From Hyphomicrobium_A sp963812795 (GTDB taxonomy: Bacteria > Pseudomonadota > Alphaproteobacteria > Rhizobiales > Hyphomicrobiaceae), in NCBI GenBank assembly GCA_963812795.1, contig CAWEWG010000007.1, forward strand, positions 868,001-932,000: a stretch of 64,000 nucleotides of DNA. Reading direction: 5' to 3'. The notes under the pieces were generated by a model. The model was not told the DNA's origin. It did no database searches and saw only the letters and a program-made list of their open reading frames with translations. Made by a program: the position numbers and the translations under genes. The stretch's first letter is position 1, and each line of letters starts with the position of its first letter. Shown here one piece after another: positions 55,163 through 62,212 of the stretch.

Positions 55163-55216
55163 AAAGCTGACATTCGTAGCGACACGCCCGATGTCCGCTT
55201 CTGGCCCAAAGCAGAC
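55163..55216. repeat. Dispersed palindromic repeat, second copy
   Basis: AAAGCTGACATTC (55163-55175) and TGTCCGCTTCTGGCCCAAAG followed by CAGAC (55192-55216) repeat the words at 46558-46657, with a shorter centre. Confidence 0.65.
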
Positions 55217-55410
55217 CTCAACCCTCGGCTTCCTATCGCGTCGAGCTTTATAGTTCAGGCGAGCTGGGGCGCCGCAGCCGATTGTTCGGGTGTAGGTTGC
55301 TCATCGGTTTGCCTCCTTACGTGTAAGTCTGTCTCAGCTGTTGTGAAGCGGAGACAGTGCGGACACTGAGATTCGGCTACTCCTCGTCAGGGGCGATGGG
55401 GAGACGGAAG

Positions 55411-55674
55411 ATGATGAATGGGTCCTCTCAAGCTACGCGAAGGTCCAATGAACTGGGCGTCGATGCCAAAGAGCAGGAAGTCGTTAGCGCCGAGATCATA
55501 GGTCTGCTGAACGGACGCGGCGTGTTCGATGCGGATACCATACTCATGATCGGGATGACCCTCGTTACCTGGGGGCTATCCGTTGCGCACCGTGACCACG
55601 GCGCTTCTGGGGCGCAGCGCCGGCGTGCCGCAACAGCTCAATGCGTCCGCCGTGTTGAATTGATCGACGTTTAA
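55411..55674 (+). CDS. Hypothetical small protein
   Basis: A possible 87-residue protein from ATG 55411 with GGGAGACGGAAG upstream. The part VVSAEIIGLLNGRGVFDADTILMIGMTLVTWGL looks like a helix plus a short membrane segment; the Arg-rich tail is less convincing. No family known. The remainder of 55116-55767 holds only a dispersed repeat and a stress promoter. Confidence 0.35.
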   Translation: MMNGSSQATRRSNELGVDAKEQEVVSAEIIGLLNGRGVFDADTILMIGMTLVTWGLSVAHRDHGASGAQRRRAATAQCVRRVELIDV

Positions 55675-55709
55675 CCGCTTCGGCGCACGCGAGTGGACTC
55701 TTTCGGTTA

Positions 55710-55735
55710 GGAACGAAGCGGGCCCGACCCACGTT
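55710..55735 (+). promoter_or_regulatory. EcfG-type promoter, exact consensus
   Basis: GGAAC (55710-55714), 17 bases, CGTT (55732-55735) fits the EcfG consensus in every fixed position. It lies 33 bp before the ATG at 55768, which also has GGGAGAGG. Confidence 0.65.
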
Positions 55736-55767
55736 GCATTCTGCGCAACAACCGGGAGAGGTCCGCC

Positions 55768-55983
55768 ATGACAGCCACGACCGAAAGGGTGTCGCTCGAC
55801 GACAAAGTCGGCCAAGCCGCACGCTCAGTTCGCAACCAAGCCGCCGAGACTACGCAAGGCGTGCAGGCCGTAGCCGATACATTTTACACCGCGATCAAGA
55901 CGTCGTTGAAGCAGCAGCCAATGACGACGTTGGGTTTCGCGGTCGCTATGGGGTTTGTGCTTGGGGCACTTTGGAAGGCTTGA
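55768..55983 (+). CDS. Small membrane-anchored protein (DUF883/YqjD-like)
   Basis: A 71-residue protein: a polar helical start (DDKVGQAARSVRNQAAETTQGVQAVADTFYTAIK), then a hydrophobic C-terminal helix ending FVLGALWKA after LKQQPM. This is the layout of ElaB/YqjD/DUF883 inner-membrane proteins, which can bind ribosomes in stationary phase. The exact EcfG-type promoter upstream fits a stress role. The next gene encodes a related protein 20 bp on. Confidence 0.7.
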   Translation: MTATTERVSLDDKVGQAARSVRNQAAETTQGVQAVADTFYTAIKTSLKQQPMTTLGFAVAMGFVLGALWKA

Positions 55984-56003
55984 GGTTTAGAAGGAGTCGC
56001 ACC

Positions 56004-56315
56004 GTGGCACAGGAAACCTACCCCTACGGCACGCAGGCGGGCACCGCGGAGGCCATTCGAGATAAGGTTTCCGACGCAGCCGGAGCCGTCCAGCAGGCGT
56101 CAGTGGACGCGTATGACGCGGTCAAGGAAACAGTAGAAGAGCAGCCATTTATTCTGGGGCTATTGGCCGGCGGCCTGGTTGGGTTCGCACTCGGCGCGCT
56201 GTGGAAAATGAACTCCTATAAGCCCGCTCCTTCGGCTCTTTATCACCCCCTTGATGCCGCTCGCCATTACGCCGATCCTCATTTACGCGGTCTGCGCAAT
56301 TCCCGGTGGTGGTAG
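56004..56315 (+). CDS. Second small membrane-anchored protein (DUF883-like)
   Basis: A 103-residue protein from GTG 56004 with AGAAGGAG upstream. As in the previous gene, a helical polar part (AIRDKVSDAAGAVQQASVDAYDAVKETV) leads through EEQPF to a membrane helix ending GFALGALWKM, followed by about 35 extra residues. The two are related tandem genes in one likely operon under the promoter at 55710. Confidence 0.7.
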   Translation: MAQETYPYGTQAGTAEAIRDKVSDAAGAVQQASVDAYDAVKETVEEQPFILGLLAGGLVGFALGALWKMNSYKPAPSALYHPLDAARHYADPHLRGLRNSRWW

Positions 56316-56410
56316 CGCTCTAGAGGTGGTCAGCAGCCCAAAATGGGTGCTGATAGGCGTGGCTGGCCACTGGGCGCCGCGCACCTGCGATCGAAAAAGT
56401 ATCGCGCAGC

Positions 56411-56605
56411 ATGCTCGTCGCCACCAATGCTGCCAAGTACGGCGCGCTGCAGGATGGGCAGGTGTGTATCACTTGGTCTGTCTCTGACGTGGGAAGGCGG
56501 TTCACGTTCCACATGGCAGGAGCAGGACGGTCGTCCGGTAATCCCTCCCACCGCCAAGGGATTTGGAAGAGTGGTGCTTAAACAAGTCATGGCTGAGTCT
56601 CGACC
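56411..56605 (+). pseudogene. HWE-type histidine kinase ATP-binding remnant
   Basis: MLVATNAAKYGALQDGQVCI is the N-box of an HWE/HisKA_2 kinase; after one frameshift near 56510 WQEQDGRPVIPPTAKGFGRV gives the G-box. Sensor and His-box parts are missing. It is a fragment. The rest of 56316-56793 has no gene. Confidence 0.65.
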
Positions 56606-56694
56606 CACCTCCACAGATTCAGTTCTATCCAACAGGCGCGAGCTAGGGGTTGAGCGGGTCGCTCAAAGCGAATTCATCCGACATTCGGAATCAC

Positions 56695-56722
56695 ACGTCT
56701 GCAGCTGGCCCAAAGCTGACGT
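56695..56722. repeat. Dispersed palindromic repeat, shorter relative
   Basis: ACGTC-tgc-AGCT and AGCT-GACGT arms around CTGGCCCAAAGCTGAC; shares CTGGCCCAAAGC with the copies at 46633 and 55192. Confidence 0.5.
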
Positions 56723-56793
56723 CGACCAAGCTAGCCACGTTGTTCGCGCGTGACTTAGTGACTGTCTAGGGTTCTTACTTCGGGTTCCCCAAG

Positions 56794-57747
56794 TTAGGCG
56801 TGAGCTGAGGTTTTTCGCGCATACCTCCCGATCGCACATGCTTGGCGTCGACCCGTGGCATAGCCCGGCAGCCTGCTATCACCGCTTTGACCTCGCCCGC
56901 TGGGATTCTTGATCTTATCGAACGGAAAACTGCGCAAGTAGCTCAGCGAGGCGTAAGCCGTACCGAAATCATCGAGCGCGAATTTGACGCCAAGCGACCT
57001 CAGTCTGTGCAGCAGCTTATGCGCCTTTGCGTCATCGCGTAGGAGCACGCTCTCCGTGATCTCAAGTTCCAAACGATCGGCGCTGAGCCCCGAAAAGCTC
57101 AGCGCGTCGTTGACATCTTTGAAGAGATCGCCGTGTTCAAACTGTACGGAGGAGAGATTGACGGTGACCTTGATGTGCTCCGGCCACGTGGCGGCTTCCT
57201 CACAGGCCTGCTTGAGCGCCCATGCCCCCATCTCCACGATCAGGCCAGTCTGCTCGGCGAGGGGAATGAAGGTGCTGGGCGGAACCATTCCAAGCTCCGG
57301 ATGATGCCAGCGCATTAGGGCTTCAAACCCCGCGACCTCGTTTCTCTGCAGCTCGACAATCGGCTGGTAGTAGAGTTCCAGCTGCCGCTCGGCAATCGCC
57401 GAGCGTAGGTCAGCCTCTAAGCTCCGCGGCTGCGCCATCTTCTGGTCCAGCTCGGAATTGAAGATGACATAGTTGCCCCGACCCGAGGCTTTCGCGCGAT
57501 ACAGAGCCAGGTCGGCATTCTTCAATAACTCATCAGCATCACGTCCTTGGCTCGGGGCCAGGACGATACCAATGCTGGCGCCGACGCACACTTCACGTCC
57601 GAGCACGTGATGCGGCTTACCGATGGTGCGCAGCACACGCTTGGCTAACTTCGCCGCTTGCGTTTTGGTCGTGACACCAGATTGGACAATAGCGAACTCA
57701 TCGCCGCCGAGTTCTCGCGACGACATCTGGACCGCGCAAGTCCCCAA
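56794..57747 (-). pseudogene. GGDEF-EAL protein fragment, cut at both ends
   Basis: The 317-residue frame begins just before the GGDEF motif (SSRELGGDEFAIVQSG), so the first half of the cyclase domain is missing. The EAL domain (GFEALMRWHHPELG, LELEITES, LDDFGTAYASLSYL) runs to FPFDKIK, normally followed by the catalytic Lys-Asp-Arg segment, but continues with unrelated residues from about 56905. It cannot be a working c-di-GMP enzyme. It looks like the central piece of a gene similar to the H-NOX-linked one. Confidence 0.85.
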
Positions 57748-57917
57748 GCCAAAGGCGTTTGGGCGCCGACCCGGCTAAGAACTTGTTAACCGACGCAGCT
57801 CAGCCTCCGGCTCGCAGGCGAGGAGGAGAGACCCTTTGCCGGCCAGAAAAACCCAAGAGGCCCCATCCTCCCCTTTGGGGCCCTTTGCATGCCGGGCGAT
57901 CGTCGAGGTGCAGCCGC

Positions 57918-58550
57918 ATGCAACCCAAATCCAATCAGCCGATCACGCCAGGAAGCATGCTGACACACACTGATATCACGGACCTCATTCAGCACGCCGA
58001 CCACTTTCGGAAGTTGGCGAACACCGATCCGCTCACGGGGTTGCCCAACCGGCGCGATTTCCTCGCAAGTGCACGTGCGGAGTGGGAGCGCTTCCGGCGC
58101 TATCACGCTCCCTTCTGCATTGCTGTTGTCGATATCGACCGTTTCAAACGGATAAATGACGACTTCGGGCACGATGTTGGTGATCGCGCAATCTTGCACG
58201 TCGCGTGCATCCTTGAACACAACAAGCGCGCCACGGATTTGGTGGCCCGCACCGGCGGCGATGAATTTTGTATCCTGATGCCGAATACATCTATAGCGGA
58301 TGCTGCCTCTTTTGCGGAGCGCCTGCGCAGGGCCGTCGCGCACTATCCGCTCTATGTTGAAGAAAATCCAATTTCTGCGACCATCAGCATCGGAATAGCG
58401 CAAGCTCAAGATTCGCTTCTCGACGTAGAGGCTGTGGTTAAAACTGCGGATGAACGGCTTTACGCTGCCAAGCGGCAAGGTCGCGATGTTTGCGTTACCG
58501 CTCATGGCTGTGTCGACGGCCCGACGTGTGTGGCTGGATCAGATAAGTAG
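57918..58550 (+). CDS. Diguanylate cyclase (GGDEF)
   Basis: A 210-residue protein from ATG 57918 with GAGGTG upstream. A short N-terminal segment (THTDITDLIQHADHFRKLANTD) precedes one GGDEF domain: LTGLPNRRDFL, VVDIDRFKRINDDFGHDVGD with metal Asp, and the active site ARTGGDEFCILMP. No I-site RxxD is seen five residues before GGDEF (LVARTGGDEF), so product inhibition may be absent. It makes c-di-GMP from GTP in the cytoplasm. A GGCCCC/GGGGCC hairpin (57859-57882) lies in the leader. Confidence 0.9.
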   Translation: MQPKSNQPITPGSMLTHTDITDLIQHADHFRKLANTDPLTGLPNRRDFLASARAEWERFRRYHAPFCIAVVDIDRFKRINDDFGHDVGDRAILHVACILEHNKRATDLVARTGGDEFCILMPNTSIADAASFAERLRRAVAHYPLYVEENPISATISIGIAQAQDSLLDVEAVVKTADERLYAAKRQGRDVCVTAHGCVDGPTCVAGSDK

Positions 58551-58754
58551 AAAACAAAGGCCTTGCCCTGCCACCGTCCTATTGGACGAATAATGCCGCG
58601 CAGGGGCGACATCATGAGGGATCTCTCCAGGCGCTAGACCATCTTGGCTCGCACGCGCGTTGGTGGCCTTCCTCGAATGGCGGCAGGGCCGTACGCGTGG
58701 GGCGTCCAGAGTAAATGAGGGTGGTGTCATTACTCGCCGCCGTGATCGCCTTGA

Positions 58755-59015
58755 TCATCGTACGAGGCGAATCAGCTTTCGCCGGTCCTTTGCCTTCATC
58801 GGGGGAAGCACGCCTGATGCGTCCAACGCCTTCTGCTGAAGCCGCATAAAGTCCCGCTCTCCAGCGGCAACGGCGTCTGTTATCGCCGCAACCATTGCAG
58901 TTCTGTCATCCTCTGATGGCGCGCGAGCCAGACAGAAGGCCGTCCATGCCGAATGGAGCGCAGCAGTCATCAGTGCGCGCGTTGCGGCGTCAGTCGTGTT
59001 TGCGGAAAAGGGCAT
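58755..59015 (-). CDS. Hypothetical helical protein
   Basis: An 86-residue protein from ATG 59015 (MPFSANTTDAATRALMTAAL), largely helical with a basic C-terminal end (PPMKAKDRRKLIRLVR). No signal, membrane helix or known motif. Seen here only as a coding-like frame; the upstream 420 bp (59016-59435) hold no gene that I can find. Confidence 0.5.
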   Translation of the reverse strand: MPFSANTTDAATRALMTAALHSAWTAFCLARAPSEDDRTAMVAAITDAVAAGERDFMRLQQKALDASGVLPPMKAKDRRKLIRLVR

Positions 59016-59435
59016 GACAACAGCCAAGCACGCTGGTCAGCCAAACTACTTAAGATCGGACGCGTACTGTACGATCACGTACAACATTGACGTCTCAAAA
59101 TACGAATGAGGTCAACGAAACGTAGACGCTCGGCTGCGGAGCCCGGCGGCCCGTCAATGCAGCCGCAAAGCATCGCAATGACGGTGCGCCCCCGCGGAAG
59201 GCGTTATCGGCTTCGAAGCATACCTGAGGTCGCCATACAGCCTTAGGGATATGAGCAAGCCGGTAACGGAGCAATGCAGGTGGAGGAGACCGTTTCGGAC
59301 ATCGACAGGCATCGCCTCGTCACTGTAGGCGTCTAGATCGATGCCATAATAAGCATGTCAAAAACAACTGTCGCCGAAGGGTACGAACTGTCGGTATTTC
59401 TCGCGGAGATGACGGCGGTGTCTATGCGATCAAGT
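59016..59435. other. Intergenic stretch; no gene seen
   Basis: About 420 bp without a convincing ORF, RNA or promoter. A short dyad GTACTGTACGATCACGTAC lies around 59065-59083. Confidence 0.4.
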
Positions 59436-59755
59436 TCACCCGTCTGGCGATAGAGTTTCTCGGTTGAACGCGCGCGGAGTTGGGCTGGGGTCATTGCGAT
59501 AAGCCTCTCGTTGGCCGTTCGGTGCCTCGATTGAGTGGAAAATCTGGACAGAGATGTCCTTGATCTCATTGGGATCGAATTCGCCTGACTTTGCCAACAG
59601 TACGATAATGTTGGCTAGGCGCGTACGCGCCGCTGCTTTGCGTTTTGGATCGATGTAGCCCAATTCGCACCGACGGCCGGCCAGATTTCCTCAAATGCAG
59701 AACCCAAAAGAGCTAGTTCTTCTGGCTGGAAGGCTTCGCGGCGGTTAGTTGTCAT
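59436..59755 (-). pseudogene. Hypothetical protein gene with one frameshift
   Basis: From ATG 59755 MTTNRREAFQPEELALLGSA and FEEIWPAVGAN run in one frame; the expected continuation GYIDPKRKAAARTRLANIIV and KSGEFDPNEIKDISVQIFHS is in another, to a stop at 59436. One base lost near 59660 rejoins them into a roughly 106-residue helical protein. I cannot name a family. It overlaps nothing and follows the mobB-moeA stop by 19 bp. Confidence 0.6.
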
Positions 59756-59774
59756 GAGCGGACATTTTTGCAGC

Positions 59775-61568
59775 TCAGGCTCGTTGCAATCCGAACTCCG
59801 CAAAGGGAATGAAATCGACGATGTGGCCTTCATTGACCTCCGTCACGCTTTCGCCGACTTCGATCAGGCCGTCGGCTTCACGCAGAGACGAAATCAGACC
59901 GGAACCGTCGCGCGCGAACTTCGCGACCGACAGGTGACCATCGTTGCTTACAAGCTGCGCGCGCCAGAACTCGCGCCGACCGGCCTTCTTCTTTTGCGAG
60001 AATGCAGCTGGAAGTGGATAGCGGACCGGCTCCGGCCAATTGCCGCCCGCGAGAGCGGCAAGCACCGGACGCACATAGAGCAGAAAGCACACGAAAACGG
60101 CGACCGGATTGCCGGGAAGCCCAAGGATGGCACAGTCGCCAATTTGCCCGAAGGACATCGGCCGACCCGGCTTGATCGCGATCTGCCACAGATGGCGCTT
60201 GCCAAGGGCGTCGATCGCGTGGACCACGTGGTCTTCAGCGCCAAGGCTTGCTCCGCCCGAAATCACCAGCACATTGTAGCGCTGCGAAGCATCCGAGAGC
60301 GCGTCACGCACGAGTTTTGCATCATCGGGCAGGACGCCGAGATCGACCGGCTCCGCTCCGGCTGCCTGTATAAGGCCGGCCAGCAAGGGAGCGTTCGCGT
60401 CATAGACTTTGCCTTCGGAGAACGGCATCCCTGCGCGCAATATCTCGTCACCTGTTGAGACGACACCGACCTTGAGCAGCTGATGGCAGCGCAGTGTGGC
60501 GAAGCCGCAGGCTGCCGCGCTCGCCACGTCTTGAGGGCGCAACCTCACACCCTCCGCAACGAGCGTTGACCCGGCTGCGCTATCCTCGCCCGCAAGACGA
60601 CGATTAGCCCCTTGCCTTAGTCCCGGAGGTATCCACACCCATCGATCGCTGCCGCGCGTCTCGATGCGCACATCCTCTTGCATGACAACTGTATCGAATC
60701 CGTCGGGTACAACGGCGCCGGTGAAAATCCGGATCGCGGCCTCGAGGGGCGCAGCGGCCGCAATCGGATGGCCCGCAGAAGCAATCCCCGCTACCGGAAG
60801 CGTTTGTCCCTCGTCACTATTGTATGCCGCGTGGGCGAAGGCATACCCATCGACAGCGGCATTCGCATGCGCAGGAATATTGCGCGGAGCAATGACGGCC
60901 TCCGCAAGATAGCGGCCGGCAGCGGACTCAACTGGCACATCCTCTGGGGCGATGACAGGCTTCACGCGCGACCTGAGAATGGCCAGGGCTTCGCTATGCG
61001 GAATCCTGTCCTTGTCGTGGAAGAAGCAATCATCAGCGAGCTTCATGTTCATGCAGAAGGTGCCAGTTTCAGATAAGCGACTGACGAAGCCGGCTATACC
61101 GACGACATCATCGATATGGAAGACAGGCAAGTCCACCAACTCAAGGGCGGGACGATCCGACGCGACGGCCACGACCTGCGGAATTTTCGAGATCAGAGGC
61201 TCCCGCGATACCGCGCCCTCGCGCCTGATTTCGAGTTTTGGGAACATCTCGTTTTTGAAACCTTCGACCACGACTACATCGCATGGCCCTACCTTAGCCA
61301 GCAGCTCCTCGAACGGCGCTTCCGGTTCGTCCTGGAGTTCTTGCATGACCGCCCATCGTTTTGGTGAAGATAGAACCACGCGCCGGGCGCCGGCTTCCCG
61401 TAGCCTGAATGAATCCCGCCCTGGCTGGTCGATGTCAAAACTCTCATGCGCGTGTTTGAGCGCCGTTACCACATAGCCGCGCCGCGTCAGCTCGCTGATG
61501 AGGCCCGCCGCGAGCGTGGTCTTGCCCGAGTTTTTCCAACCGGTGATTCCAAAAACGGGAGGGTTCAT
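59775..61568 (-). CDS. MobB-MoeA fusion protein, molybdenum cofactor synthesis
   Basis: A 597-residue protein joining two enzymes. Residues 1-170 are MobB, with the P-loop GWKNSGKTTLA and VVVEGFK. From about residue 180 MoeA follows: IPHSEALAIL, ANAAVDGYAFAH, FTGAVVPDGFDTVVMQED, VGVVSTGDEIL, VISGGASLGAEDHV and GLPGNPVAVFVCF. MoeA inserts molybdate into molybdopterin; MobB helps MobA make the bis-MGD form. The ATG at 61568 overlaps the mobA stop. The fusion keeps both steps in one chain. Confidence 0.94.
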   Translation of the reverse strand: MNPPVFGITGWKNSGKTTLAAGLISELTRRGYVVTALKHAHESFDIDQPGRDSFRLREAGARRVVLSSPKRWAVMQELQDEPEAPFEELLAKVGPCDVVVVEGFKNEMFPKLEIRREGAVSREPLISKIPQVVAVASDRPALELVDLPVFHIDDVVGIAGFVSRLSETGTFCMNMKLADDCFFHDKDRIPHSEALAILRSRVKPVIAPEDVPVESAAGRYLAEAVIAPRNIPAHANAAVDGYAFAHAAYNSDEGQTLPVAGIASAGHPIAAAAPLEAAIRIFTGAVVPDGFDTVVMQEDVRIETRGSDRWVWIPPGLRQGANRRLAGEDSAAGSTLVAEGVRLRPQDVASAAACGFATLRCHQLLKVGVVSTGDEILRAGMPFSEGKVYDANAPLLAGLIQAAGAEPVDLGVLPDDAKLVRDALSDASQRYNVLVISGGASLGAEDHVVHAIDALGKRHLWQIAIKPGRPMSFGQIGDCAILGLPGNPVAVFVCFLLYVRPVLAALAGGNWPEPVRYPLPAAFSQKKKAGRREFWRAQLVSNDGHLSVAKFARDGSGLISSLREADGLIEVGESVTEVNEGHIVDFIPFAEFGLQRA

Positions 61569-62198
61569 GGAGCCTCTCGCAGCAGAGCCGCCGCGTAGGC
61601 GAGGTCCTCCGGCCGATTGATATTAAAGAAGGGATCGACAAGCCTCGCGCCGATGAGCGCAGGCGCGAAAAAAACTTCGGTAGCGCCGTGCTCCTTGGTG
61701 AAGGCCCCGACCTTTCGCATCCCGAGGCGAAGAGCCGTCCTCAATCTGCGGCACCATTGCGACCGGCCAAAGCCCGACTACCGGATGCACGCCCTCGCTC
61801 GATGACGCCACGAGAAAAGCGGGATAATCGCCCGCTTCGGAAAGAAAGCTCTGCACCAAATCGGCAGGAAAAAACGGCGTATCGCTCGGAACGGTCGCTA
61901 TGTAGCGCACGCCAGTCGCATTCGCCTTTACCCATTCAAGCCCTGCGTGCACACCGGCAAGGGGTCCGGCCTGACCAACAATGCTATCGGCCATTACCGG
62001 CAGACCAAAATCCGCAAAGCGCAACGGGTCTTCATTCGCATTGATGATGACCTCGGTCACCTGAGGCTTCAACCGATCAACGATGCGAGTGAGCACTTGC
62101 TGGCCACCTAACTGCAGCAGACATTTATCGCCACCGCCCATGCGACTTGATCTGCCGCCCGAGAGGACGACGCCGACAACAGGCTCAGAAATTTCCAT
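61565..62198 (-). pseudogene. mobA: Molybdenum cofactor guanylyltransferase MobA, one frameshift
   Basis: From ATG 62198 GVVLSGGRSSRMGGGDKCLL (nucleotide site), NANEDPLRF, QAGPLAGVHAGLEW and TVPSDTPFFPADLV are typical MobA. After MVPQIED the frame shifts at about 61732-61738. The correct end (LRLGMRKVGAFTKEHGATEV, VDPFFNINRPEDLAYAAALL) continues in another frame to a TGA that overlaps the mobB-moeA ATG. MobA attaches GMP to molybdopterin for DMSO-reductase-family enzymes such as the neighbouring formate dehydrogenase. Confidence 0.88.
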
Positions 62199-62212
62199 AG
62201 TGTCAGCGGTGC

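Noticed and set aside
57840..57917. c-di-GMP riboswitch in the leader of the diguanylate cyclase gene
   Set aside because: There is a GC hairpin, but the conserved GEMM motif bases are not recognisable.
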